The position numbers and the translations under genes are program-made. DNA of 64,000 nucleotides, taken from assembly GCF_037392515.1 (NCBI RefSeq), contig NC_090288.1:16462969-16526968 (forward strand), read 5' to 3'. Shown here in pieces: positions 1 to 11,083 of the stretch. Source of the DNA: Haliotis asinina (lineage: Eukaryota > Mollusca > Gastropoda > Lepetellida > Haliotidae). Within the stretch, counting starts at the first letter, position 1, and each line of letters begins with the position of its first letter. Below the pieces are notes generated by a model. That model ran no database searches. It had not been told where the DNA came from and saw nothing but the letters and a program-made list of their open reading frames with translations.

Positions 1-3000
1 CAAATAGGTCACTACTCCATACCCACTTTCACTCGCATCACAGAAATGGTGAAGCTGTGAAATAACAACCTTTCCAAAATTCCTTGGCTTCATGCATCTA
101 TCAAATGAAGTGCGCTCCAATTGCGGCAATTCCGCAATCCATTTCTTCCAGCAAGAGAGATACTTGTCTTGAATCTCATCATCCCAACCGCATTTTATCC
201 TGCATAAGTCCTGCAATAATTGCTTTGCTGGTAAAATAACTGGAGCTACAAAGCCCATTGGGTCATAGACTGAACTTGTAATGGAAAGGATGCCCCTTCT
301 GGTTGCTGGTTTGTCTTTTATTAAAATCTTGAACACAAACTGGTCTGATTCAATGCACCATCCAAGTCCTAATGCTCTTTCCATTGTGTCTTGGCCTAAG
401 TCCAAGTCTTTGAACTTTACTGCTCTTTCTTGTTCAGGTACTGTCTCCAAAACTGACCGACTGTTACTCACCCACTTGGTGAGATGAAAACCACCTTTTG
501 AACAAACATCACTTATGTCTGCAACAAAGTTAATGGCATCTGTTTCTGTTTTTACAGATTTCAGGCAATCATCAACATAAAAGTTTCTTCTGATGCTATC
601 AATTAATTCTTTGTCAAAATATGCTGAGTTATCTTTCCCTGTCAATCTGAGTGCATAGTTAGCACAACTTGGACTTGATACAGCACCAAAAATGTGTACT
701 GTCATCTCATATTCTTCTAAATCCCTTGTAATGTCACCGTCTGCACACCACAAAAAGCGTAAGACACTGCGATCACTTGGCGGCACCCTCACCTGGTAAA
801 ACATTGCTTCAATATCGGCCATTAACGCAACAGGTTCTTGACGAAACCTCAACAGGACCCCTAACAAAGAATTAGTCATATCTGGCCCCTTTAGCAACTG
901 GTCATTTAATGAAGTTCCCTGATAGCGTGCAGAACAATCATAAACCACCCGAATCTTGCCTGTTTTTTGTGGATGATAAATGCCGTGGTGTGGTACATAC
1001 CATGTCTTCTCTGTGCGATGAATGTCATCTGCTAGCACCTTCTGTGCATAGCCCTTCTTCAACAAATCATTCATGAATGCTGTATAGTCCATGTGAAATG
1101 ATTCACTTCGTAGAAACTTCTTCTTCAGTTGCTCTGCCCTGTATTCTGCTTGTGCTCTATTGCTGGGTAAAAATTCAGATGATGACTTAAATGGCAAAGG
1201 GATTTCATAATGTCCATCAACAAGCTCAGCAGAGTTCATAATGTTCATAAATAGCTTGTCATTTTCAGACATTTCTGGCTTGTCATCTATAAGCCTTTCA
1301 CTGAAGTCTTGGTTGTACTGACTGATTAGCTGTTTCTCTAAATTCTCCAATACATCAATTCTGTTCACTGACACCCTTGGCAGACACTCATCGATGTCGC
1401 CGCAGTCACCACTTACAGTCCACCCTAAAAGAGTCCGTACAGCATAAGGTCCGCCTTGCTGAGAGTTGATGATCTGCCATGGTTCTAGAGCAGTGGGTAC
1501 ATTACTTCCTATCAACAACTGTACTTCAGCATCAATCTGTGGCAATGTAACTTCCTCTAAGTAAGACCACTTACCCAAAGCTTTCCAATCAAATGCATCA
1601 TTTCTGGTGACCGGAATCTCTTTCTGAGTGTACAGTTTTGGTAACTTCACACAATTTTCACCCTTCAAATCTGTCACTACCAAGCCTGGCACTGTATAAC
1701 ACTGAACTGACCTTTTCTGATTCATAGTCTGCAACATAATGTGGGTTTTCCTACCTTCTATACCCAAATTTCTCATCAGACTTTCTGTACAAAATGAAGC
1801 AGAGCTTCCATAATCAAGAAATGCGTAGGTTTCGTAACGCCTATCAATATTCCTCAACATCACCCTGACAGGCACAATAGGTAAAGTGCCACTTGTTCCA
1901 CTACCACAACCATATGTCACACTTTCACACATGCTTACAGAGTTATTACAAGCAACCTTCACATCTGTTTTAGTGTCTCTAGCATTATCCTTGAATGCAT
2001 TATAATCTTTGTCATAAAACTGAGAATGTAAAACAGTTGCATGCATGCGTCCACACACATTGCATTTCAGTCTGTTAGTACAATGTTTACTCAAATGCCC
2101 TGAGCATAAACATCCAAAGCACAAAGCTTTTGATTTGAGAAAGTCAAGCTTTTCAGAATAGGGCATATTTCTCAGTTTCTTACACAAGTTCAAAACATGC
2201 TGTTCCCCACAAAAGGAACACACTGTTGGAGATTTCCACTGTCTGTTAGACACCTGAGAGTTTCTACATTTCATCTTATCAACCATTGTTCTGTCTTGTG
2301 TTTCGATGTTAGTCACAAAGCTACTGCCTCTTGTACTTTTCATCCTGTCTTGTCTCTGTCTGTTCACTCTTGGTGGCACTTGTTTTCCATCCTCAATGTT
2401 ACCATACAATGGATCCGCTAATATCTGTGCCTGTTCTTCAACAAATGTAACTAAATCTTGGAAAGTTACCTTTTTGTCCTTTTTCTCCTGAATGGTAAAC
2501 ACAAGGCTACGCCATCTGTCCCGCATCTTGTAAGGTAACTTGGAAATGATAATTTTCATGTTTTGGGGGTGCTCCAGCTCCCTCAAATACTCAATGTCTG
2601 CCATGCTGTTGTAGCACTCAAGCAGATATAATGAATATCTGTTCAGTTCATCACTATCTTCAGCTTTAATATGTGGCCATTGTAGAGCTTTCTCTTTGTA
2701 TGCTGTAACAACTTTAAACTTGTTTCCAAACTTGGTCTGAAGCAGCTGTTTAGCTCTTGTATAGCCACGCTCCGGATCCATGTGAATACAACTCTGCACC
2801 AATTCCCCTGGCATTCCACTAGTAAACTGCTCCAAATAATAAAGTCTATCTTTGAAACTGTCTGTCTTACTTTCTATGCAGTGTTCAAATGCCATGATGA
2901 ATGTCTTATATTCCAAAGGATCTCCTCTGAACACAGGAACTTTTCGCTCTGGTAACGTAGCTAATCGCTGATTCTCAATGACCATCTTCATGGTGGCATT

Positions 3001-3876
3001 TTCTATATTGTGTGGAAGACAATAATCCTCAAGCACTTGTGTCTGAGGCACATGTTGAACGTAAGTGTGACTAGTTGGAAACTGTGCTGTTTGAGGAACA
3101 GATGTACCACTCTGAACCACTGGAGGAACAGATTTACCACTCTTAACTTGTTTGTTGTGATTCATTCTACTCACACTGTCTGTAGTCTCCAGTTCCTCAA
3201 GTGCTTCTACCTGAGCATGAGCAACTGCCAATTCTGTATCCATCGCTAACTTTTCTTTCTTCTGTTTAAGATAGTATTCTTCCTCCTCTAAGGCATGCCT
3301 CTGCTGAAGACACTCAGAACGTGCCTTTAACTCTGCCAGCTTAGCTACCATCTTCACTCTTGTAGATGACACACTACTCCTATCTGAATCTTTGGAGCAC
3401 TGACCTGAAGATTTCTTGCCGTCAGATTTATTTGACCGAGCACTACATGCTACACTAGCCTTCTCAACCTTTCCAAGGCTCTGTGCATTATCTTCTATCC
3501 ACACCTCCATTTCAGCCTTGAAACTACGAAACATACTGTCCTTTTCAGCAAACCATGACTGAACATCTGCATCAACAACTTTTGGTGTAACCATATTGCA
3601 ATATGAATCATATGACTGAAGAAAAGCACTGTATTTATCCTTCCATTTAACATAATGTTCCTGAATATCTGTCACTTCAGCATTACTCTTCAGCAAATCT
3701 TCAATAATGCTCTTTTCTTTTGTTACATTCCAACAAAGTTTACACTTTTCTTCCTTTAATCTCTGTATTTTATACAAACGTCCTTTCTCTGACAAAGTCC
3801 TTGATCTGACAGACATACTGTCTTCCTTTAAGTCTGTGTTCCTTTCCATCCTATCTAATTCGCCTTCTGACGACAT
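1..3876 (-). CDS. BEL/Pao Gag-Pol polyprotein, 1292 codons visible, C-terminus beyond window
   Basis: I read every codon from 3876 to 1 and found no stop. From the ATG at 3876 (A at -3), domains in order are: a coiled-coil, Lys/Glu-rich Gag N-terminus with an EEEEYYLKQKKEK run near residues 193-212; a DUF1759-like region about 310-470; three knuckles (C553-C556-H560-C565, C586-C589-H594-C599, C605-C608-H612-H617); a retropepsin-like DUF1758 region with D688-Y-G-S; RT with SLND at 989-992, catalytic D1021 and YVDD at 1100-1103; the Pao domain with YDPMGF around D1205; and the start of RNase H with D1280. An in-frame ATG at 3894 directly follows a stop and is an alternative start, but its context is weaker. 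The product would be a retrotransposon polyprotein for particle assembly and reverse transcription. No frameshift separates gag from pol. Confidence 0.93.
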   Translation of the reverse strand, partial: MSSEGELDRMERNTDLKEDSMSVRSRTLSEKGRLYKIQRLKEEKCKLCWNVTKEKSIIEDLLKSNAEVTDIQEHYVKWKDKYSAFLQSYDSYCNMVTPKVVDADVQSWFAEKDSMFRSFKAEMEVWIEDNAQSLGKVEKASVACSARSNKSDGKKSSGQCSKDSDRSSVSSTRVKMVAKLAELKARSECLQQRHALEEEEYYLKQKKEKLAMDTELAVAHAQVEALEELETTDSVSRMNHNKQVKSGKSVPPVVQSGTSVPQTAQFPTSHTYVQHVPQTQVLEDYCLPHNIENATMKMVIENQRLATLPERKVPVFRGDPLEYKTFIMAFEHCIESKTDSFKDRLYYLEQFTSGMPGELVQSCIHMDPERGYTRAKQLLQTKFGNKFKVVTAYKEKALQWPHIKAEDSDELNRYSLYLLECYNSMADIEYLRELEHPQNMKIIISKLPYKMRDRWRSLVFTIQEKKDKKVTFQDLVTFVEEQAQILADPLYGNIEDGKQVPPRVNRQRQDRMKSTRGSSFVTNIETQDRTMVDKMKCRNSQVSNRQWKSPTVCSFCGEQHVLNLCKKLRNMPYSEKLDFLKSKALCFGCLCSGHLSKHCTNRLKCNVCGRMHATVLHSQFYDKDYNAFKDNARDTKTDVKVACNNSVSMCESVTYGCGSGTSGTLPIVPVRVMLRNIDRRYETYAFLDYGSSASFCTESLMRNLGIEGRKTHIMLQTMNQKRSVQCYTVPGLVVTDLKGENCVKLPKLYTQKEIPVTRNDAFDWKALGKWSYLEEVTLPQIDAEVQLLIGSNVPTALEPWQIINSQQGGPYAVRTLLGWTVSGDCGDIDECLPRVSVNRIDVLENLEKQLISQYNQDFSERLIDDKPEMSENDKLFMNIMNSAELVDGHYEIPLPFKSSSEFLPSNRAQAEYRAEQLKKKFLRSESFHMDYTAFMNDLLKKGYAQKVLADDIHRTEKTWYVPHHGIYHPQKTGKIRVVYDCSARYQGTSLNDQLLKGPDMTNSLLGVLLRFRQEPVALMADIEAMFYQVRVPPSDRSVLRFLWCADGDITRDLEEYEMTVHIFGAVSSPSCANYALRLTGKDNSAYFDKELIDSIRRNFYVDDCLKSVKTETDAINFVADISDVCSKGGFHLTKWVSNSRSVLETVPEQERAVKFKDLDLGQDTMERALGLGWCIESDQFVFKILIKDKPATRRGILSITSSVYDPMGFVAPVILPAKQLLQDLCRIKCGWDDEIQDKYLSCWKKWIAELPQLERTSFDRCMKPRNFGKVVISQLHHFCDASESGYGVVTYL

Positions 3877-4564
3877 GCTGACATCAACTATCATTTATCA
3901 ATGCAGATATTCACAATTTATGTCAACTTGTAATTCAAAACTGCTAATTTCTGAGTGAAACTTCAGACCTCTGACTCTGCGCGACGAGACAGCGGTAAAC
4001 CGGAAACATGCTTGCCACTTTGTAAACAAACCTCAGGTCGTCGCTTCCGGTTACATGCACGAGATTCACGTGCGAAGTGGGAAAATTCGGCAGATCCAAA
4101 ATACAAACAAAGTCACTATAAGTCAATATTTTACGACAAAGCCCTTTCAGCATTCAGAATTATCAACTGTCATTATAATATTTGAGTGTAGAATGCAAAA
4201 TATCAACTTAACTGAACATCACGTGCGCTGTCAAACTGTGTTGTGTTGTCCACGCTCTCTCGCTGTCCTGGGTTTTTCAACTTTTGTGACCGCTGCAAAT
4301 GTCTGTACAAATAACTTCTACGGTTCCAACACAGCAAACCTTTATTCTGTTCATAATTCTGTGTACACTGTGTCCCTGTTGTTGCCGGTTGAAAAACCGT
4401 ATGGCAACGCTGCTTTCTGCCTGACACTGTCACTTGCGCCAGCCTCCCAAAACTGCATAGCACCGCATGCCCCTCCCCAAGTTATCTTCCCTTTTTTAGT
4501 CATGTGACTTACCACAGATCACATGATCCCAATGTAACTATAAATAGGCCATTTGACCGCAACA
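3877..4564 (-). repeat. BEL/Pao 5' LTR plus leader (inner LTR border not resolved)
   Basis: These 688 bases lie between the pol start codon and the LINE A sequence into which the element inserted. The outer end TGTTGCGG fits the usual TG start of an LTR. A TATA-like CTATTTATAG lies about 20-30 bases inside that end. I could not place the inner CA end or a primer binding site with confidence, because the 3' LTR needed for comparison is outside the window. Plus-strand ORFs here do not look coding. Confidence 0.6.
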
Positions 4565-5065
4565 ATATGTGTTCGACCCATCATTGAAAATACATAAATC
4601 ATTTTCGGAACAGAACTCCTCTAGTATTTTACCTTTAGCATTTGTAGTTGTACCACCCCAGAGTGGGTTGTGGCCATTTACATCTCCCATAATAACACAG
4701 GGTTTCGGGAGTTGGTTATACAATTTTTGAAGTTCGGTCTTCTGAAGTGTTGAAGACGGTGAGATATATAAAGAGCATAGTGTGAGTGCAACGTGTAAAG
4801 TAAGTCTCACGGCAACAGCCTGGAGACCAGTATTAAGAATAATAGGGCTCTGAATAATATTCTGGTTTATAAGGATAGAAGCTCCTCCAGTGGCCCTCTC
4901 GCCCGGGGGTGAAAAAGAATGGTGAGCATTGAAATGGCGTAGGTCAAAAGTATCCATCTGCTTTAAATATGTCTCCTGCAGACAGACTGCTGATGGATTA
5001 AAGTCCTGGATCAATAGCTGTAAATCATTGAAATTATTTTTTAGCCCTCTGCAGTTCCACTGTAT
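4565..5065 (-). pseudogene. LINE A ORF2, apurinic-type endonuclease N-terminus only
   Basis: The reading frame starts around an I-Q-W-N-C-R-G motif (strand 1 of the APE-type endonuclease) and contains Q-E-T with the catalytic Glu, the S-P-P-G-E-R-A-T-G-G loop and G-D-V-N-G-H-N-P-L-W with catalytic Asp and Asn. It ends in F-N-D-G-S-N-T-Y, where the BEL/Pao LTR begins. There is no in-frame ATG next to the ORF1 stop; the first Met is about 17 codons in. This domain nicks target DNA for target-primed reverse transcription. RT and RNase H are missing here. Confidence 0.85.
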
Positions 5066-5069
5066 GATA

Positions 5070-6336
5070 TTATAAGAAGAAACTATCTTTTGGGGGATTT
5101 ATTGGGGATATACCCCGCACCTTTTTGGAGGGCGACAGGCTATGTGCCCTAGAATGGACGTTTTCAGATACGTCCATGTCCTCCAGAGATCCATATCTGT
5201 TGTGTAGCTGTATTTTATTTTCCGACCCTTTCGGGGCTCTTCCACTTTGTTTTTTTGAGGCCTCATGCTTCAGTTTACTTTTGCTTGATACAGCTGACTG
5301 AGTATCACATGACGATTTAGATTGTGAACGCGACTGAGAGGATCGCTTAAGATCAGATGAAGACTCTGACTGCTTTTGTGAATGACTAGGAAGTGACTCC
5401 GTAGTTTGAGACGATGTGGTAGGATATAACATCTGGGGAGATTCACATTTGACCCAAGTCAAATTTGTTTGACAGCTTGTGGATAAAGTAGATATTTTAT
5501 GGCTGGATTCAGTTGATGTTTTGATTACAGAAGCATAACTGTCTGGAAGCTCAGATCTCTTGACAAGTTTTTTGGCATCCGAGAAACTGATGTTTTGTGT
5601 AAATTTAATCCTGTTAATTTCCATGTGTTCTTTCCAAATCGGGCATTCTTTTGAAAACGGTGAATGGTTTCCTGAACAGTTGGTGCACTTTTTAAAGGTA
5701 CTTCTCACCACAGTGAGCACACACAACGGACAATGTACAAGTATTTACGCCATGGCCGTACTTCTGGCATTTAAAACATCTGAGTGGATTGGGAATGTAC
5801 ATGTCAACCTTGATGTTGCAGTAACCAGCCTTCAATGATTTTGGAGCTGTCGGAGACGAAAAGGAGAAGAGATAGGTATTGGTGGGAACACTGTCATTGT
5901 TTTTACGGGTCGAAAAGCGTTTGACATAGAGCACACCTTGATCTTTCATCTCATATGCAATGTCAATTTCTGACATTTCAGCAAATAGTCGATCGCGGTC
6001 CCTGATGATGCCTTTGCTTGTATTTAAGGTCTTATGAGCAGAGACCGTAACTGGAACGCCAACGAATGATTCGGTACTCATAAGGTTGGCTGATTGCTGT
6101 CTTTTAGAGCATTCAACCAGCAGCGCACCTGAACGTAACTTTCGTATGTTTTTTACTTCCCCAGCAATACCCTGAATACCCTTGGATATTGCAAATGGAT
6201 TCAGCTTGAAAGGTGTCTTGTCAGTTTCTAGAAAACGTGGCCAAAAATCAATTGATTTGGACGGTCGGATGTCATCATCAATGGGATCAGTTTCAAGAGG
6301 ACGTTTGGTTTTCTTAGTTGGGGTTTCGTAAGCCAT
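5070..6336 (-). pseudogene. LINE A ORF1 (RRM-like plus CCHC knuckles), one frameshift
   Basis: ORF1 starts at the ATG at 6336 (M-A-Y-E-T-P-T-K-K-T-K-R). It encodes an RRM-like region around WPRF and NPFAISKGIQGIAGEVKN, then knuckle C-F-K-C-Q-K-Y-G-H and a second C-A-H-C. The frame breaks near 5700-5726. The second half continues in another frame with C-T-N-C-S-G-N-H, a Ser/Gln-rich tail and the end motif D-M-D-V-S-E-N-V-H-S-R. ORF1 proteins of this class bind the element RNA. The break makes this copy a pseudogene. Confidence 0.85.
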
Positions 6337-6920
6337 GTTTAATATTTATATTTTCATCACCCAAGCTCCCCACCCACCACGGAGTATCACAAGGACAATG
6401 CTAAAAACAAGTGGGTCTCCAACTTGCAGCACCAAGGATACTCGGATGATATACTCCAGCAGAAGAGTTATAAATAACACGTCCACCAGATTGGCCCATG
6501 AGCCACCGCCTTCTGGGTATAAGACTCTAGGCAAAGTTCCAAACATCATAATGAAGATCTTTAACATTTTATATAAACAAATGTGCCAAGTCCAAAAGTA
6601 ACTCTTTTCCAAATTAAAACTGTGTAATGACATAAGTCCATACACAGGACTTGGCGTGACCAGCCGATTGATAGAATCGGGCCGATTCTACCACCCGTCT
6701 AGGTGAAGTCGGGGCCGAAGTGGTGTGTTGAGCAACAGGAACGCTGGTCCTGCTCCCATTGCCCTCAACCACCAGGATCCCCTCCTCCACCGACACAGGG
6801 ACGAAACCACGGCAAACGGGTTGGTGGACCAAATATCCCCCCGGGTCCACTACGGGGGTGTCGGCCAGCTCTTAGCATTACCCAGCACCCACCACGAGGA
6901 GGTGGCTCGCCACGGGTGCC
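6337..6920 (-). promoter_or_regulatory. LINE A 5' UTR, two conserved modules around a variable spacer
   Basis: Module 1 (about 6645-6920) begins GGCACCCGTGGCGAGCC and ends near CACGCCAAG. Module 2 (about 6340-6535) begins GCCTAGAGTC and contains GGCTCATGGGCCAATCTGG and CTCCGTGGTGGGTGGGG just before ORF1. The ~110 bases between them do not match the spacers in the other copies. LINEs of this type need an internal promoter at the 5' end, so these modules are the likely place; that function is inferred. Confidence 0.6.
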
Positions 6921-7307
6921 CAGATAAGTCTAAATGACAAGCTACGCAGATTCGCGGCAATGACACCGGGGAAGTTGAAGGTCTCATTTCTGTACGTAAT
7001 ATACTTCCTAAAATTACCAAACTTTGCATGCATGTAAATGAATGAATATATTGAGCATATTTGCTCATACGTTAAGAAAATATTTTTTTACAATGTTTGA
7101 CATACGTTTGAAAAAAAGCAAAGTTTAACTTACCAGCGTTTCTTCATCTTTCGCTGACAGATACATGTGTACAACGCAATACCATCAAGAAATACCACAT
7201 ACATTTCTTCAAAATATGCGTATTTGGACCTTAAACGTTGGCCTGTACGTGGCCCAAAATTGTACGCAATTCTAAACATAGCGACAATAGCGCCCCTAGC
7301 GGCGGCT
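6921..7307. other. Spacer with no gene seen
   Basis: This stretch lies between the 5' end of LINE A and the 3' fragment B0. It is AT-rich, with a short GC-rich patch near 7285-7320. Short ORFs on both strands show no recognisable motif. I see no repeat shared with the rest of the window. Confidence 0.5.
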
Positions 7308-8280
7308 GCGGTCGCTACTTTTGCTACCTGCATGGACCCTGGTTGGATTTACATCATCCCCTCAGCTCTTAGCAATTTAGACACATCTAGCCAAAAATTA
7401 AAAATACACATACACTACGACTCAGCCGTCAGCAGTTCGGGAAATCTAACAATTCAGTAAAGTAACACTTATTCTACGATTAAAAACCTGGTACACTTAA
7501 ATTTTCATTGAATGTTTTGGGACTTACGTACCCTCTCAGGAGGACAATGATTTTACAATACTTCAACCCCCTTTGAGGGTACAGCCACTAACAATCTCAG
7601 TTACTAATCTAAACTACCAATAAAAAATATCTATTTACCATTCATTCAAAAAATCAAATTGTTTTAAAAATGCAATAATTAAATGAGAACTGATATTAGT
7701 AAAAAGGTCCTTCATACTACGTGATTTAAAACAGGTATCCCTTGTGATGGAACACTCAATGGAATCAAGCAAATCATGCTTCCTTTAAATCAGTTTCCTT
7801 TAAGAAAACCAATAATTAGATGAGCACTGACTGTGTTAAAAAGATCCTTAATGGGTTACTGTAAAATATTTATCCCTTATGATGAAGAATTCAATATAGT
7901 CAAGCATGATGTGCTCGATAATGCGTCTCTCATTACCAGGCATACAAAATGGAGGGTCCTCACCTTTCAATAGGTATTTATGCGTATATCTGGTGTGACC
8001 AATACGACATCATCTCATAATGACCTCTTCAAATCTTGATTGACAACCCAAGTGGGTATCACAGTATAGGGTATTATTTCATGTAATTTATTGATGCCTA
8101 CCTGGGTGTCCCACTTCTTCTACATCAGACCACGGATATAAGATCTAATGTTAGCTTTATAATCAGTGTATGGATTAAAAAGTGGTGTCACAGATTTGTT
8201 GAGTGCTGCTTTGGCAGCAAGATCGGCCATTGCATTACCAGAAATGCCTACGTGGCTTGGTAACCAACAGAAGACGAATG
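7308..8280 (-). mobile_element. GTGA-LINE fragment B0 (end of RNase H, ORF2 C-terminus, inner 3' UTR)
   Basis: The fragment contains the 3' UTR motif TGCTACCTGCATGGACCC (7312 on), CTTTGAGGGTACAGCCACTAA near 7570 and the ORF2 C-terminal region with the C-I-P-C-D-like zinc segment. It then runs back into RNase H (A-D-L-A-A-K-A-A-L) and stops at 8280, where the (GTGA) tail of LINE B begins. Its own outer 3' UTR and tail are missing. Several frameshifts are present. Confidence 0.8.
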
Positions 8281-9786
8281 AGTGAGTGAGTAATTATTTA
8301 ACGTCACAAAGGCAATATCTCAGCCATATTGTGACGAGAACATTCAACAATAAAAAAGATCATATGTACATTATAAAAACCTGTCAGCGATGGACAGTAA
8401 ACAACTAGTATATCACAAATGGGATGAAAACTAGCATGGAAATTTAAAACTAATAGCACTATTCGGACAATACAATATAAAAACAGGCTATAGATTGCCC
8501 ACAACAGAAGGTAGATCACCATAATAGGGACCATGGGGACTTACAATAGTACCTTTGCTACCCGCATGGACCCTAGCTGGATTTACATCATCCCTTCAGC
8601 TGTTAGCAATTTAGATATATCTAGCCAAAAATGAAAAATACAAATATGCTACGATTAAGAACAGTGGAAAGTTTAAATTTACCGTGATTGTTTGTGGACT
8701 TACGTACCGTCTCACGAGGACAATATTTTTACAACACTTCAGCCCCCTTTGAGGGTACAGCCACTAACAATTCTAGTTACAAGTCTAAACTACCAATAAT
8801 TAAAATACATCTATTTACAGAACAAGCGTACTGTTTGAATTTCTTTTTAAAAAAAACAGTAATTAAATGAGAATCAACATTTGTAAAAAGATCTTTAACA
8901 GTTTTGACATATTTATCCCTTGTGCTGGAGAATTCAACACAGTCAAGCAGAATAAGCTTGACTGAATATTTTTTGAATATTGCCGTTCAATAGTATGCAT
9001 ATTTTTACCACGACAAGAAAATATCAAAATCATCCACAAATACCGACCCATCAATTGAAACGTTTAAAACTTTTGACAAACTATCTATCTTGATACTAAA
9101 AAGTGTGACTGACAAGATACTGCCTTGTGGAACACCCTGATCCTGATTGTAATGATCAGACAGGGTAGAACCCACGTGGACTTCAAATTGTCTGTTATTT
9201 AAAAATAAGGCTATGAATTGCGGCAAACGACCTCGCAAACCGAAATCTCTCAAAATACCATATTTCCAGGTTGTGTCATATGCTTTCTCAAGATGAACAA
9301 AGATAGACACAGCATGTTGTTTATTAATTGGTGCGTTTTTCACAAATGATTCTAAATGACAGTACCTCTGTTTCTACGGAAAACACATTGTATATCTGTT
9401 ATGAGATTATTTGTTTCTAAGTACCAAACAAGTCATGCGTCCCATGGTCTTGCAAACACAGCTTGTTAATGAAATCGGACGGTAACTGGGTACTGGTAAT
9501 ACTATGAAGAAGTATGAAAACGCCATGAAGAAGGAAATTTCCCGGAAGTCCAAATATCATCAAACATTGATAAGAGCGTCTCTAAACAGGATTCTGGTAA
9601 GTGCTTCAGGAGTTGATAATGTATGTTATCAGCTCCTGCAGCAGTGTCATGAGCTTGATCAAGAACAGTATGGAGTTCATGAATAGAAAACGTTTCATTA
9701 TAATCTTCCCCATTATCAGAATTGAAATTAATACTTTTCTTTTCTTGTTGTTTTTCATATTGCTGAAATTTAAATATATATACTCA

Positions 9787-9806
9787 ACAAAAAAAGTTAA
9801 GGACCA
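9787..9806 (+). repeat. Left TIR of Tc1 element
   Basis: This 20-bp sequence is the exact reverse complement of 11084-11103. Confidence 0.9.
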
Positions 9807-10069
9807 CTCCTATTTTTGAAGAAAATGTAATGATGTTCTTGAGTTTGAATTATGAAAATTTGGCCCTGCATAGCCCCCATAGGTATCTGGCTCTCCACTA
9901 ACTGCCAAGTCCGTGTTGCACGTGAAATTGTGGAATGTTCATTATAAAGGCAACTGAGTCAATTTCAGTTTCAGTCTTCACATTTGTGAGATGCAATTGG
10001 GTACGCATATGACATTGGTTGAGCGTCTCTTGACAAACTTTGAGTTTCTTAACATCTTGACAAACCAAA

Positions 10070-10840
10070 ATGCCCAACAGAAGACATTTATCGATTGAAG
10101 AGGCAGCCGAAGCTATTGGTCTTGTGAATGCTGGCCTTTCGTACAGAGAAGTGGGCAGAAGACTCCTCGTCAGCCATAGTGTGGTCAGCAGATTACGTGA
10201 ACGGCATCAGCAGACTGGAACAGTGAAGGAAAGAGCCAGGAGTGGCCGTCCCCGCAAAACTACGGAACGCCAGGACCGTCAATTGGCAGTCATTGCCACA
10301 AGAGACCGATTAAAATCAGCCCAATCGATTAATTCTGAGCTCAGAAACATCACTGGCATTCAATTGTCTGATCAAACCGTTAGAAATAGGCTCCACCATC
10401 ACAACTTGCGTGCTCGTAGACCAGCTGTTCGTCCACCTTTGGCTGTGCATCACTGAAGAAATCGCCTAGAATTTTCAAGAATACACGTCAATATGGACAT
10501 GGCTTCTTTAAGGAACATCTTGTTCACAGATGAATCCCGTTTTTGCCTGGATTTTCATGATGGTAGGAGGCGTGTTTGGAGGATGAAAAATGAGAGATTT
10601 GCTAACTGTAATGTGGTGGAACATGACAGGTTCGGAGGTGGGTCTATCATGGTTTGGGGGGGCATCTCTCTTGACGGTTCCACAGACCTGTATGTGATTA
10701 GGAACGGCAGTTTGAATGCTGTGAGATATCGGGATGAGATCTTGGATCCAATTGTCAGACCGTTTGCAGGTGGCAACGGATTCCCCATCAACTCCTTCAG
10801 AATCTTGTCCTCAGCTTCACCAGACGCTGTCAAGCCGTGA
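10070..10840 (+). pseudogene. Tc1-like transposase, one in-frame stop and catalytic deletion
   Basis: The N-terminal half (10070-10453) is a paired-like helix-turn-helix DNA-binding region with L-S-Y-R-E-V-G-R-R-L-L-V-S-H-S-V-V-S-R-L and the basic G-R-P-R-K-T linker. A TGA at 10454-10456 follows His-His; the frame then continues without a shift into R-N-R-L-E-F, the first catalytic Asp in F-T-D-E-S-R-F and the V-W-G-G-I-S motif. The CGA-to-TGA change is a likely CpG transition. After R-P-F-A-G-G the gene is deleted: the segment with the second Asp and the final acidic residue is gone. The family C-terminus (V-I-N-A-R-G-G-H-T-R-Y) reappears out of frame at about 10822-10870. Confidence 0.9.
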
Positions 10841-11083
10841 TCAATGCTCGTGGTGGGCATACTCGTTATTGACATGGTTTCTGTCCAGTTTCGTGGCGTA
10901 CAGAGACATCTGTAAAAACGCTGCATAAACCACCACCTCTCAAAAAATCTGTTTATCTTTGAATAAACACATTTTCATGTTCTTCTTGCGTTTATCCTTT
11001 TCCCTGGCAATGTCTTTTATCTGCTTGTAACTGAAAATTGCATACATACAATATACATATGTGAATATTAGGAAAAATATCCA

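Larger units (their letters stand above)
1..4564 (-). mobile_element. BEL/Pao LTR retrotransposon, 5' LTR to start of RNase H, cut by window edge
   Basis: The element reads leftward from a 5' LTR that begins TGTTGCGG at 4564 and continues past position 1. Its right border is exact because it interrupts the endonuclease reading frame of LINE copy A after the codons for Asn-Thr-Tyr (about 4565-4575). The coding part follows the BEL/Pao order: DUF1759-type Gag, zinc knuckles, retropepsin-like protease (DUF1758), RT, Pao domain, RNase H. The RNase H remainder, any integrase and the 3' LTR lie outside the window, so LTR age and the target duplication cannot be checked. The reading frame is undamaged throughout the visible part, which suggests a young insertion. 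Confidence 0.92.
4565..6920 (-). mobile_element. GTGA-LINE copy A, 5' part, interrupted by BEL/Pao element
   Basis: The copy runs leftward from the family 5' terminus GGCACCC at 6920 through a bipartite 5' UTR, ORF1 and the first ~165 codons of ORF2. The BEL/Pao element then cuts it at 4564/4565. The rest of ORF2 would lie beyond the left edge of the window. ORF1 carries a frameshift, so the copy was already inactive or became so later. Confidence 0.9.

Noticed and set aside
4055..4507. A 150-codon plus-strand ORF
   Set aside because: It lies within the BEL/Pao LTR and leader, has no domain pattern and overlaps other equally long chance ORFs on both strands.
6703..7068. Several Pro/Arg-rich ORFs in the LINE 5' module
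   Set aside because: They recur wherever the GC-rich module occurs, in changing frames with stops, so they are untranslated leader sequence.
7130..7460. ORFs on both strands around an Ala-rich patch
   Set aside because: They come from a short GC-rich stretch and run into LINE 3' UTR; no motif and no codon bias.
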